A DNA stretch of 64,000 bases from Pollutimonas sp963712655 (GTDB lineage Bacteria > Pseudomonadota > Gammaproteobacteria > Burkholderiales > Burkholderiaceae_B). Below the pieces are notes generated by a model. That model was not told where the DNA came from. It worked only from the letters and a program-made list of their open reading frames with translations, and searched no databases. This document shows positions 55,125 to 63,198 of the stretch, in pieces. Where the stretch lies: NCBI GenBank assembly GCA_963712655.1, contig CAVQIT010000006.1:310001-374000 (forward strand). The letters run 5' to 3'. The position numbers were made by a program, and so were the translations under genes. How positions within the stretch are numbered: position 1 is the stretch's first letter; every line of letters begins with the position of its first letter.

Positions 55125-55138
55125 GGCCCTTCGGGGCC
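55125..55138 (+). terminator. GC hairpin with TTCG loop
   Basis: GGCCC, TTCG, GGGCC and then TCACTATAAG; no U tract, so only possibly a terminator. Confidence 0.4.
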
Positions 55139-55156
55139 TCACTATAAGAAGAATAA

Positions 55157-55429
55157 ATGACTGCACAAACCAGCACCAACGCACCGTCCAACTTGGCCAA
55201 GGATCACCCAGCCTTCCAACGCGCCGCCGCCTTCTTGCACACTCAAGTCGAAAAATGCCGGCCCAGCGCCATACAAATCGCCACCAAAACAATCCTGCGG
55301 CAAGAACTTGGCCTGACGACTGCCAGCCTACCTACGCGAATTGCGGATGAAGTATCCCGTATGGAGATGGCAATGTTCAAGCGCCTGGCCCGCAAGCAGG
55401 GGCTCAACAGCAAGTACCAAGGGCACTGA
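55157..55429 (+). CDS. Hypothetical phage protein
   Basis: 90 residues, ATG at 55157 after AAGAAGAATAA. Basic helical C-terminus (AMFKRLARKQGLNSKYQG); may bind nucleic acid. One base separates it from the next gene. Confidence 0.66.
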   Translation: MTAQTSTNAPSNLAKDHPAFQRAAAFLHTQVEKCRPSAIQIATKTILRQELGLTTASLPTRIADEVSRMEMAMFKRLARKQGLNSKYQGH

Positions 55430-55430
55430 C

Positions 55431-55691
55431 ATGGCCGTCTTCTACCGCATGGACAAAGACACGCTGATCCGAGAAGGCTTCCGCTTCAAAGCGATCGCCT
55501 TCGGATTCATACCCGTGTACATCAGTGACCCAGACTATGGCGGCCCACTCGTCGTAGCCACACGGAATTACTTTCCTGACTGGCCACTGGACATCATGGA
55601 GTTCCTCTACGCTCGCTTCCTCGAAATCGCTGACCCCTATGGGCTTAGCGATGCACCACACTCTTTCAAAATAACAAAAAGTATACTATGA
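55431..55691 (+). CDS. Hypothetical phage protein
   Basis: 86 residues, ATG at 55431 behind ACTGAC. Aromatic (MAVFYRMDKDTLIREGFRFK, DIMEFLYARFLEIADPY). Its stop overlaps the start of the next, broken gene as ATGA. Confidence 0.66.
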   Translation: MAVFYRMDKDTLIREGFRFKAIAFGFIPVYISDPDYGGPLVVATRNYFPDWPLDIMEFLYARFLEIADPYGLSDAPHSFKITKSIL

Positions 55692-56090
55692 ACCCACAAG
55701 ACTACAGCGCACTAGTCGCAAAACTCGCAAAACCTCTCGACTTCAAGATGCACTTGAATTCACGGCGCCCTCGGTGTCACCTCAGAGGCCGGGGAATTGG
55801 CGGATGCAGTCAAAGCTTCCATGGTTTATGGCAAGCCCATTGACCAGGTCAACATCGTGGAAGAATCCGGCGATCTTCTCTGGTTTGTCGAGATGACACT
55901 ACAGGCCTTCGGCCTAACCATCGAAGACGCCAAGCGCGGCAATGCCGCCAAGCTGAATGCCCGCTACTCCGACGGCTTCTCCGCGGCCAAAGCATTGGGC
56001 CGTAACAAACAGTTCGAGATGGAACAACTTGCCAAAGCGGTCTGGACCGACGCCGGCAAGGAAATTCCACAACCCCAGGTCTTTGCATAA
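55688..56090 (+). pseudogene. MazG-like nucleotide pyrophosphohydrolase, frame broken
   Basis: From the ATG at 55688 the start MNPQDYSALVAKLAKPLDFK is typical, but the frame then stops. In another frame from about 55775 to 56090 lies the MazG core: GALGVTSEAGELADAVKAS, VYGKP, NIVEESGDLLWFVEM. Two one-base deletions near 55750-55775 (for example one G, one C) would restore KDALEFHGALGV. The listed internal ATG (55797) makes a fragment without the first helix. MazG enzymes degrade nucleoside triphosphates or ppGpp. Confidence 0.72.
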
Positions 56091-56180
56091 ATGATGAACG
56101 CAAAGCAGTCCCGCGACATGCTGCAGGATGTTTTGCGGGAAGTGACCGTCCAAGTTTGGACGGCCGCCTCCCAGGTATAG
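56091..56180 (+). CDS. Tiny hypothetical protein
   Basis: 29 residues directly after the previous stop (ATGATGAAC). KQSRDMLQDVLREVTVQVW is helical. No Shine-Dalgarno of note; low certainty. Confidence 0.35.
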   Translation: MMNAKQSRDMLQDVLREVTVQVWTAASQV

Positions 56181-56202
56181 GTTCGTCCCCCGGCCACCGC
56201 TT

Positions 56203-57087
56203 ATGGGGCTGCCTATCTGGAGAGGTCACGACCTGCAAAAGTACTGCGCCATCAAGCCCAGCCTGATCAGAAGCTGGGACACTTTGGCGGAGATGTTCGC
56301 CATCTATGTAGAAACCTATATCGATCCAGCGGCAGAGCCGCAAGATATTCACCCGTTCCTGCACCTAAAAACGGAAATGCAGCTGGATGCCTCGGACGGC
56401 AGTTTGCTCTTCCCTACCCGCAGAGGCGCGCCGACTTCCGAGGACATTATGTACGGCCTTGCTGTCCTATTGCACTGGATAGCTGGTTTCGGGTACGAGC
56501 TGTTCCTGCTTAAAGACCGCATTGAAGTTAATGGGCCGAACCACACCATCGGGGTCCGCCGTGGCAGAACACTTTGCCACTACGATAATCTCTGCATCCC
56601 CGTGCCGACGACGGACTGGGAAGCCTTGCTCACCCAACCAAGAGACGCAACTGGCGCGATCCCAGCGGAACTCTACTACCTGTATATCCGCGCCAACAAT
56701 AAACTAAACCCCGATCACGAACTGCTTAAACAGGCCGTGAGCGTACTGACCTGGGCTGGCAGCAAGCATCGGCCGGGCGTCGTCGCCAACTTCTATTTTG
56801 GAGGTACGGAGAACTCCATCCGATCAGTGCTGGAGCAGCGTGTTCTGGCTTCGGCTGAACCCATCAAAGACTTGCGAAAACTCCTTGTTCCCAAGTTCCT
56901 TGGGTCCGCGGTGTTCAGCAAGATTCTCAAACCCTTTGCATACCAGGTAGCGATCTGGGACCGGAAGGAGTTGGAAAACTTCATCAACCTGGTCTTAGCG
57001 CACACCGATATTGACTTCGCATTCAAAAACAACAAGAGGATTAAATCCCATGTTAGTAGCAATCACCGGCAAGGCCGGAGCAGGTAA
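56203..57087 (+). CDS. Hypothetical phage protein
   Basis: 294 residues, ATG at 56203. Alpha/beta with a hydrophobic core (DIMYGLAVLLHWIAGFGYEL) and PVPTTDWEALLTQPRDATGA. The end (SHVSSNHRQGRSR) is a basic tail that overlaps the next gene by 38 bases. Family not recognised; position among nucleotide-metabolism genes suggests a replication link. Confidence 0.68.
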   Translation: MGLPIWRGHDLQKYCAIKPSLIRSWDTLAEMFAIYVETYIDPAAEPQDIHPFLHLKTEMQLDASDGSLLFPTRRGAPTSEDIMYGLAVLLHWIAGFGYELFLLKDRIEVNGPNHTIGVRRGRTLCHYDNLCIPVPTTDWEALLTQPRDATGAIPAELYYLYIRANNKLNPDHELLKQAVSVLTWAGSKHRPGVVANFYFGGTENSIRSVLEQRVLASAEPIKDLRKLLVPKFLGSAVFSKILKPFAYQVAIWDRKELENFINLVLAHTDIDFAFKNNKRIKSHVSSNHRQGRSR

Positions 57088-57604
57088 AGATACAGCAGCA
57101 GAGGCACTCGTCAAAACCCTTGGGTTCTCACCTACGGCCTTCGCTGAGCCCTTGAAAGAAAGTTGCATGTTCAAGTTTGGCCTTTCAAATCAAGATGTGT
57201 TCACCCAAGAAGGCAAAAAGCGCTACGTCCCTGAATGGGGCCTGACGGTAGGGGAAATCCTGCAACGAGAAGGCACAGAAGCGACCAAAGCGTTCTGGGG
57301 CGATGACTTCTGGGTACGTCGATGGGATATGACGCGCAAGGCGTTCAACGACGTTGGGCAGCCCGACATCGTCGTCACAGACTGCCGTTTCGACGAGGAA
57401 GCATCAGCCATCCTTGCCCTGGGCGGCAAGGTGCTTAGGATTATCCGCCCGAACGCTGCGCCACTTGAAGGGCGTGACCCTAATCACGCCTCGGAGCGGG
57501 GTATTAGCAATCACCTGGTGACGCAGACCATCTTCAACGACACAACGATTAGCGACCTACAGCATTTGGTGCTGGGGATCGTACAAGGGTGGCGCAATGA
57601 CTAA
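57050..57604 (+). CDS. Deoxynucleoside monophosphate kinase
   Basis: 184 residues from ATG 57050 (MLVAIT); the longer ORF would start 13 residues earlier in the previous gene. P-loop GKAGAGKDT (7-15), FAEPLKE, a WVRRWDMTRKAF segment for substrate binding, and VVTDCRFDEEA fit the phage dNMP kinase family, which makes dNDPs for replication. Ends with an ATGA overlap. Confidence 0.85.
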   Translation: MLVAITGKAGAGKDTAAEALVKTLGFSPTAFAEPLKESCMFKFGLSNQDVFTQEGKKRYVPEWGLTVGEILQREGTEATKAFWGDDFWVRRWDMTRKAFNDVGQPDIVVTDCRFDEEASAILALGGKVLRIIRPNAAPLEGRDPNHASERGISNHLVTQTIFNDTTISDLQHLVLGIVQGWRND

Positions 57605-57842
57605 CCACGCCGACCCACTTGATAAAGCAACCGAGCTGGCCGAAATGTTCAACCGCAATGGACTTGCGGAGGTACAGCGTCGGGTAAAGGCCGAACAAAT
57701 ACAAAATGAAGATGGCTCATGGCCCATCACCGAATGCGTCGATTGCGACATAGACATCCCCAAGGATCGACAAGCCTTGGGCCGTGTTCGCTGCGTCGAC
57801 TGCCAAGAGACAAAGGAGAAAAAACAACGTGCCTACCGATAA
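57597..57842 (+). CDS. TraR/DksA-type zinc finger protein
   Basis: 81 residues, ATG at 57597. ECVDCDIDIPKDRQALGRVRCVDCQE gives the C-x2-C...C-x2-C zinc finger with the IPxxR-type loop of DksA/TraR, preceded by a helix (MFNRNGLAEVQRRVKAEQIQ). Phage TraR-like proteins bind RNA polymerase and mimic ppGpp effects. Being short, it lacks the long coiled coil of DksA. Confidence 0.83.
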   Translation: MTNHADPLDKATELAEMFNRNGLAEVQRRVKAEQIQNEDGSWPITECVDCDIDIPKDRQALGRVRCVDCQETKEKKQRAYR

Positions 57843-58050
57843 AGAGTACCGGATGACCTATGGCAGCCGAGGAGTTCGCCTAACTCTTGCCGCAGCTTGC
57901 TGCGTATTTGTGGCAGTGACTGCCGCCGTACTTTGGCCATTTGTCTTGGTGTGGGGTATTGCAAAAGGCGTGGTTATGTCCACCGCCCACGTAGCACTCG
58001 GCGTCAGCAGCATATGCCTGCAGATTGTGCAAGACAACCTAGAGGATTGA
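57829..58050 (+). CDS. Small membrane protein (GTG start)
   Basis: 73 residues from GTG at 57829 with AAGGAG upstream (ATG 57853 is an alternative). Residues 18-50 are a membrane hairpin (LTLAAACCVFVAVTAAVLWP, FVLVWGIAKGVV). Ends NLED, carrying the next Shine-Dalgarno sequence. Confidence 0.6.
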   Translation: MPTDKEYRMTYGSRGVRLTLAAACCVFVAVTAAVLWPFVLVWGIAKGVVMSTAHVALGVSSICLQIVQDNLED

Positions 58051-58051
58051 T

Positions 58052-60070
58052 ATGAAACGCTTAATCGTGGACTTGTCCAGCATCCTGTGGACCGGCTTAT
58101 TGGCCGGCAAGGATGAGGAATATTCTCAGAAAATAGAGCACAACGGCAAGACAGTAGTCGTCAACGGTTGGCAACATGGGTACGAAAATGCAATCAACAG
58201 CTTGTTATCTGCTTGGGAAAAGAACCGAATCCAACCAAAAGACACCATCATGGTCGTCGAGTCAGGAAACACAAAGGGCGTACGCAAGCGTTGGCTTCCT
58301 TCTTACAAAGAAGGTCGAGACGACGGACGCCCACCCGAGGCATATGTTCAGTTCAACATACTGAAAGAAAAGACCCTCCAGGCGGTTCACGACCTTGGCG
58401 GCAATGCGGTAACGCGGCCAAACCTTGAAGGCGACGACATCGTTGCTTACCTGGCCGCCAAGCTGCAAGGTAAGAAGGTCATCATGACGGGTGATCGAGA
58501 CCTGGCCTTCCTGTTGAATGATGAGGTAAGCCTCTGGCGTGCGAACGAACTCATCACCGAGAATCCCTATGGCCCGTGGCCTCACCAATGGCTGCCGGTT
58601 CACAAAGCCCTCGTTGGAGACACCTCCGACAAGATTCCAGGCGCCAAGGGCTTCGGCGAAAAAGCTTGGCTGGATCTGATCTGCCTGTTCGGTGCCGACG
58701 GCATTGAATTGATGGAAGACCTGATCCTCCACAAGAAGCTTGTCAATCTGCAAGAGGACGTACCTTCCCTCAAGGTGCTCCAGAAGGTGATCGACAACGC
58801 AGATATGGTTTATGCGTCCTATGCTGCCGGCAAGCTCTACCCCGAGATGTGCGAAAACATGCGTGTCCCGCTGCAGTGGAGCCCCGGCTACGTCAAACCG
58901 CGGGCAGAGATTGAAGATGCACGACTGCGCAAGTATGGTGGAGTGGACCGCATCGTCAGCGCAGACAACTACGACGAGGCCGTGAAGTTCATGTGCCAGA
59001 AGATGGCGGAGTCCGACTGGGTATCCCTGGATCTGGAAACCTACACATCGGCCGAGTCCGACGACTGGATAGAACAAGTGGGCAGCGGCGTCGATGTGCT
59101 GGACTCCAAAATTGTTTCCTGCGGCCTGACCTTCGGCGCCAACCAGCAGTTCAACCTGTACTTCACAGTCGATCACGTCGAAGCGGACGGGTTGAAGAAC
59201 ATCACCATGGCACAGTTGAAAGCCGCCATTGAGGTGATACCCGTGGAGATGCCCAAGATCATTGCCAACTTCGCCGGCTTTGAGGCTGTAGTGTTGCGCA
59301 AGAACTTGGGTCCGCTGAACGGAAACTACTTTCTGCCTAACGCAATCGATGTGCAGTTGGAGGCAAGCTACGTCAACGAGAACATACCTCGCGGCCTCAA
59401 ATCGTTGACCAAGCACTACCTTGGCGTAGATCAGTTGGACTATGAGACCGTCACCCAAGGTCGCAAGATGAACCAGATGACGGCGGCTGAGACACTGGCT
59501 TACGGTACTGGCGACACGCTGTTTACTTCAGCCCTGCACACACACTTCAACGTCATCATGGAGATCGAGGACACCCTCGAAGCTTTCCTGTCGACTGAGT
59601 TGGATGTGCAGTACGTCCTTGCCCATTCCTTCCTGCACGGTATCAACTTTGACTTCGAGCGCATGCTGGAGATCGAGCGTGAAGACTTAGCAGAGGAAGT
59701 TGAAGCACGCAAGGTACTCGATGCGTTCCTGATCAACGTGGGCTACGAAGGAACTGTTTGCCCGGTGTGGACTGCAGAGGACTTGGCTGTGCCCGCACAA
59801 ATCAAGTCGATCCACCAGCACATCCTAGGCCGTGAGCTGAAAACGATGGTGCGAACACCCAACAAAATGTTTGCGCTGATCGCCAACGATGACGACGACG
59901 ATGCCAAGCTGCTGGCCAAATACTTGGAGGACGGGAACTTGGCGCAGCTAAACGACTGGACTGCCACGAAGTTCGACGGCAAGCCTGCGCTGGACCTCAG
60001 CTCCCCTAAGCAGGTGCAGAACTTCCTGTACCGGGTATGCAAGATGCCTGTGTGGCTGCCAACAAGGTGA
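58052..60070 (+). CDS. DNA polymerase I, N-terminal part (5' nuclease and 3'-5' exonuclease), frame ends early
   Basis: 672 residues, ATG at 58052 behind GAGGATTGAT. The FEN-type 5' nuclease shows LEGDDIVAYLA, MTGDRDLAFLL and VGDTSDKIPGAKGFGEKAW. The 3'-5' exonuclease follows with SLDLET (near 326), IANFAGFEAVVL and YGTGDTLFT. The protein ends at ...CKMPVWLPTR because one base is missing after GTGTGG at about 60050; the polymerase domain continues in the next frame. The full three-domain form is like bacterial Pol I; most phage enzymes lack the 5' nuclease. Confidence 0.88.
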   Translation: MKRLIVDLSSILWTGLLAGKDEEYSQKIEHNGKTVVVNGWQHGYENAINSLLSAWEKNRIQPKDTIMVVESGNTKGVRKRWLPSYKEGRDDGRPPEAYVQFNILKEKTLQAVHDLGGNAVTRPNLEGDDIVAYLAAKLQGKKVIMTGDRDLAFLLNDEVSLWRANELITENPYGPWPHQWLPVHKALVGDTSDKIPGAKGFGEKAWLDLICLFGADGIELMEDLILHKKLVNLQEDVPSLKVLQKVIDNADMVYASYAAGKLYPEMCENMRVPLQWSPGYVKPRAEIEDARLRKYGGVDRIVSADNYDEAVKFMCQKMAESDWVSLDLETYTSAESDDWIEQVGSGVDVLDSKIVSCGLTFGANQQFNLYFTVDHVEADGLKNITMAQLKAAIEVIPVEMPKIIANFAGFEAVVLRKNLGPLNGNYFLPNAIDVQLEASYVNENIPRGLKSLTKHYLGVDQLDYETVTQGRKMNQMTAAETLAYGTGDTLFTSALHTHFNVIMEIEDTLEAFLSTELDVQYVLAHSFLHGINFDFERMLEIEREDLAEEVEARKVLDAFLINVGYEGTVCPVWTAEDLAVPAQIKSIHQHILGRELKTMVRTPNKMFALIANDDDDDAKLLAKYLEDGNLAQLNDWTATKFDGKPALDLSSPKQVQNFLYRVCKMPVWLPTR

Positions 60071-61311
60071 CACCGACAGAGCGGGAAAAGAAACCCGAGT
60101 TGGCTAAAGCGGTGTACCAGTTCGGCAAGATCCAGAAGGGCTCGCGGTCTGTGGCCCCCCTTACGGACGAGCAAAAGGAACTGCTTGTCCAGAAGGCGTC
60201 CACTGAATCGGAAGCTATCGACTTCGCACTGAAGTATGACGCCGACGAGGAAATTACGCCGATCCTGAAAGCTTTCCAAAAGCTGAAGGAAATAGGCACA
60301 CGTAAGTCGTTGTTCTATAACGCCTGGAAGCCCTTGATCTACTGGCAGGATCGAAAGATGCACCCATCGATCAAGCAGTCTGCCACCACATCGCGCCGCT
60401 TTACCGCGGCCAAACCCAACGTTACACAGTTGGGCAAGGAAGGCGAAGGCGTGAAGTTGCGGTCCTGCTACCCCCCGCACAAGAAGAATGCAATTGTAGC
60501 GAGCCTTGACTTTAACTCGCAGGAGCTGATGTCGCAGGCTGACTTGTCCGGGGACCCGGCGTTCATGGCCTGTTACCTTGGCGACAACAAGCTGGACCTG
60601 CACTCGGTGACGGGCGCCTCGATTGAGGGCATAACCTATGAAGAGTTCATGGCCAGGCGTAAAAGCGACGACCCGGAAGTGGCCAAAAAGTACAAGGACA
60701 TCAGAGACAAGGTCGCAAAGCCGGTCAACTTCCTCAGCGCTTACGGCGGAACTGAGGTTGCCCTGCACAAGAAAATGGTCATTCCCCAGGTGGAAGCCAA
60801 GGTGTTCCTGGATGCCAAGCACAAGGCATTCCCACGGTATGAGGACTATCAGGCAGAGCAGCAGGCGTTCGCCAAGAAACACGGCTACGTCACTTGCCCA
60901 CTTGGTTCACGTCGGCACGTTGCGGATAAGGTGCTGTCCGATGAGTCGTGGGAAGTCGAAGCGGCAGCCCGCTCAGCCGGCAACTTCCCTATTCAGGGCG
61001 GCTGCGCCGGGCAAACTAAACGGGCAATGGGCGCCATCTGGCGCTCCGGTGTACTTGAAAAGTATGACGTTCGCTTCTACATGCCGGTGCATGACGAGGT
61101 TGTCATTTCGGTGGATAAGGATCAATCCGTCGAAGTTCTCAAGATCATTCATGCCTGCATGGTTCAGCCCTTCCTTCCCCGCATCCCTGCTGGATCATCC
61201 ATTTCTATCGGCCTAAATTATGCGGACCAGATTGAGGTTGGCAACGAAGTCGACGAGGAACTTATTAATTCCACCATCCGGGAGATGTTCGAAGAAGCAG
61301 TAGCAGCGTAA
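60037..61311 (+). CDS. DNA polymerase I, C-terminal polymerase domain
   Basis: 424 residues from ATG 60037, which has no Shine-Dalgarno sequence and lies out of frame inside the upstream ORF. ANKVTPTEREKKPELAKAV continues the polymerase domain that the upstream frame drops. Motif A (SLDFNSQELMSQADLSGD), motif B (RDKVAKPVNFLSAYGG) and motif C (MPVHDEVVISV) are all intact, so the active site is complete. If real, the enzyme is made as two chains or by frameshifting; if the missing G is a read error, it is one 1,080-residue enzyme. Confidence 0.88.
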   Translation: MQDACVAANKVTPTEREKKPELAKAVYQFGKIQKGSRSVAPLTDEQKELLVQKASTESEAIDFALKYDADEEITPILKAFQKLKEIGTRKSLFYNAWKPLIYWQDRKMHPSIKQSATTSRRFTAAKPNVTQLGKEGEGVKLRSCYPPHKKNAIVASLDFNSQELMSQADLSGDPAFMACYLGDNKLDLHSVTGASIEGITYEEFMARRKSDDPEVAKKYKDIRDKVAKPVNFLSAYGGTEVALHKKMVIPQVEAKVFLDAKHKAFPRYEDYQAEQQAFAKKHGYVTCPLGSRRHVADKVLSDESWEVEAAARSAGNFPIQGGCAGQTKRAMGAIWRSGVLEKYDVRFYMPVHDEVVISVDKDQSVEVLKIIHACMVQPFLPRIPAGSSISIGLNYADQIEVGNEVDEELINSTIREMFEEAVAA

Positions 61312-61323
61312 AGCAGTAAAGCC

Positions 61324-61347
61324 CCGGCGCCTCGATGCGCTGGGGAT
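61324..61347 (+). terminator. GC hairpin after polymerase
   Basis: CCCCGGCGC pairs with GCGCTGGGG (one G-U) over a 6-base loop. It is followed by ATACC, without a U tract. Confidence 0.4.
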
Positions 61348-61377
61348 ACCACTAAAAATAAGAATAAAGGTACACAG

Positions 61378-61596
61378 ATGGAAATGACACAGACCCTAGT
61401 GGTCCAGCTCAGCCCAGAATTGCGTCAACTATTTGATGCGGCTACCGAAGAAATCAGATCACTCCGAGAAGAGATCAAAGAGCTGCGCCTTGAAGTGCGG
61501 TGGCAGGAAGACCGCATCACCAAACTCCACATGGAAGGCCTCGATAATCTGTGGCAGCTGGAGAAGCGCGTCGACGAACTCGCTGAGGAAGTCTGA
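61378..61596 (+). CDS. Coiled-coil protein
   Basis: 72 residues, ATG at 61378. Residues 15-70 are a continuous heptad coiled coil (AATEEIRSLREEIKELRLEV). May oligomerise or act as a clamp partner. Starts the polymerase-downstream run. Confidence 0.7.
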   Translation: MEMTQTLVVQLSPELRQLFDAATEEIRSLREEIKELRLEVRWQEDRITKLHMEGLDNLWQLEKRVDELAEEV

Positions 61597-61597
61597 C

Positions 61598-62038
61598 ATG
61601 GCTACCTCAGTTGGCCAACGAGGCAAGTACGCCGAGAAGAAGGTCCACGACTACTTCAAGAAGATCGACGAGACCACCGTCCACTGGGATTTTGAACGGA
61701 TCGGGGATGCCCGGTCTGCAGGCGGCCGCGGCGCCAAGTCGGTCGTCGGAGATTTCTCATTCTTCAGTCCCGAAGTGTTCGGGGTCGCCGAAGTCAAAGA
61801 GATCAAACACGACTTTCGCATACCAGCAGCCAACATCTCGCAACTGCCCAAGCTGCGTAAGCGAACCCTTGCGGGAGGCCGATGCTTCGTCGTTGTCTAT
61901 CACAGCACGACGAAGCTCTGGCGCTGCATCCCAGCGGGACAACTTGAACTCAAGTCGTCGGGCTCATGGGACCTGCGTGACTACCCAACCTTCCCCACCC
62001 TTGAGGAAGCTCTACCCCGTGAACTTATAGGAGGCTGA
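61598..62038 (+). CDS. PD-(D/E)XK nuclease, Holliday junction resolvase-like
   Basis: 146 residues, ATG at 61598 one base after the previous stop; the longer ORF lies in the wrong frame. GQRGKYAEKKVHDYFK, FERIGDARSAGG, VVGDFSF and FGVAEVKEI (the E-x-K of the nuclease core) match small PD-(D/E)XK resolvase or VRR-NUC-type enzymes. A metal-dependent nuclease acting on recombination or replication intermediates is likely. Confidence 0.78.
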   Translation: MATSVGQRGKYAEKKVHDYFKKIDETTVHWDFERIGDARSAGGRGAKSVVGDFSFFSPEVFGVAEVKEIKHDFRIPAANISQLPKLRKRTLAGGRCFVVVYHSTTKLWRCIPAGQLELKSSGSWDLRDYPTFPTLEEALPRELIGG

Positions 62039-62039
62039 C

Positions 62040-62333
62040 ATCGACAAGAAACACTGTCCCTACTGCTTTCTCTACAAGCCCTTATCAGAAATGACCTTCG
62101 AGTGGCGCGGTAGCGGATCGCGCAAAGTCAAGAAGGGGCTGTGCAAGCCCTGCCTTGAGGATCGAAGCAAGAACCACACGATTGCAGAACGGGACGCCTT
62201 CGGGCAGAAGGCAACAGCAAGAAACAGCTCTGACGCCAGTGTCACCACCCGCATTTATCAAGCAGAACAAAAACAAAAAGAGGCTCAAGCCCATGATCGA
62301 AAAATTCAAACCCCTCCTCGCCACACCCGTTGA
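62040..62333 (+). CDS. Zinc-ribbon protein with apparent ATC start
   Basis: 97 residues if translation begins at ATC (62040), which sits exactly where this phage has ATG in its GGAGGCTGACATG junctions. The Cys pairs CPYC (6-9) and CKPC (37-40) lie before the first ATG at 62091, so the zinc site requires the upstream start. C-terminal half is Gln/Lys-rich and overlaps the ligase gene by 41 bases. Alternatives: the ATG was lost, or the base is misread. Confidence 0.6.
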   Translation: MDKKHCPYCFLYKPLSEMTFEWRGSGSRKVKKGLCKPCLEDRSKNHTIAERDAFGQKATARNSSDASVTTRIYQAEQKQKEAQAHDRKIQTPPRHTR

Positions 62334-63198
62334 CTTCTCCAAGCAACGCTACCCCACCCTCCTATCTCCAAAGTACGACGGCATCCGCGCCATCGTCCGT
62401 GACAGCTTTGCGATGACGCGCAGCCTGAAGCTGATCCCCAACAAGTTCGTCCAGCAGTGCATCGGAGATTACAGCCTGGAAGGCTTTGACGGCGAACTGT
62501 GTGTCGGTGAACCGTTCGACAAGAACGTTTACCAAGCGACGAACAGCGGTGTGATGAGCAAGGACGGTGAACCGGACTTCAAGTTCTATGTCTTCGACCT
62601 GGTTACCGACGACCTGCGGACACCCTACAACGAGCGGGCCGACATGCTGACCGGCCGCATTGACCGCTTGGATTCAGAGTTCCGTAGCCGCATCGTTCAT
62701 GTACCTCAACTGCGCTGCGACAGCGAAGAACAAGTTGTCGCCGAGGAGGAGCGAGTGCTCGCCCTGGGGTACGAGGGCGTAATGCTCCGTTCGCCCGAGG
62801 GCGTATACAAGTTAGGCCGGGCCACGCCCAACGGCCAAGAGCTGAACAAGGTGAAAAGGTTCACTGATTCTGAAGCCCGCATCATTGGCTACGAATGCCT
62901 GATGCGAAACGGCAACGAAGCCACCAAGGACGCCCTTGGCCATACGGAGCGTTCGTCTCACAAAGCCAACCTGATCCCCACAGAACTGCTGGGCAACCTG
63001 TTGGTCGAGGATATCTACAGCGGCGTGCAGTTCTCCATCGGAACCGGATTCAGCTTGGCACAGCGACAGGCTTTCTGGGCCGACAAAGAAAACTTACCCG
63101 GTAAATTGGTCAAGTACAAGTCCTTCGCCATCGGCGTCGTCGATAAGCCGAGGTTCCCTGTTTTCCTCGGATTCCGTGATCCAAAGGACTTGTCATGA
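62293..63198 (+). CDS. ATP-dependent DNA ligase
   Basis: 301 residues from ATG 62293 (MIEKFKPLL). Motif I is KYDGIR (Lys27 takes the AMP); DGELCVG, FYVFDLV, GYEGVMLRSPEG and the KVKRF end correspond to further ligase motifs. It seals nicks after replication or recombination. ATGA overlap with the following gene. Confidence 0.92.
   Translation: MIEKFKPLLATPVDFSKQRYPTLLSPKYDGIRAIVRDSFAMTRSLKLIPNKFVQQCIGDYSLEGFDGELCVGEPFDKNVYQATNSGVMSKDGEPDFKFYVFDLVTDDLRTPYNERADMLTGRIDRLDSEFRSRIVHVPQLRCDSEEQVVAEEERVLALGYEGVMLRSPEGVYKLGRATPNGQELNKVKRFTDSEARIIGYECLMRNGNEATKDALGHTERSSHKANLIPTELLGNLLVEDIYSGVQFSIGTGFSLAQRQAFWADKENLPGKLVKYKSFAIGVVDKPRFPVFLGFRDPKDLS

Noticed and set aside
58262..59458. 398-residue minus-strand ORF opposite the DNA polymerase gene
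   Set aside because: It lies fully antisense to clear polymerase motifs; long antisense frames arise from codon bias. No ribosome site or protein-like motif.
59743..60882. 379-residue minus-strand ORF opposite the polymerase domain
   Set aside because: Same reason: antisense shadow of a gene with intact motifs A and B.
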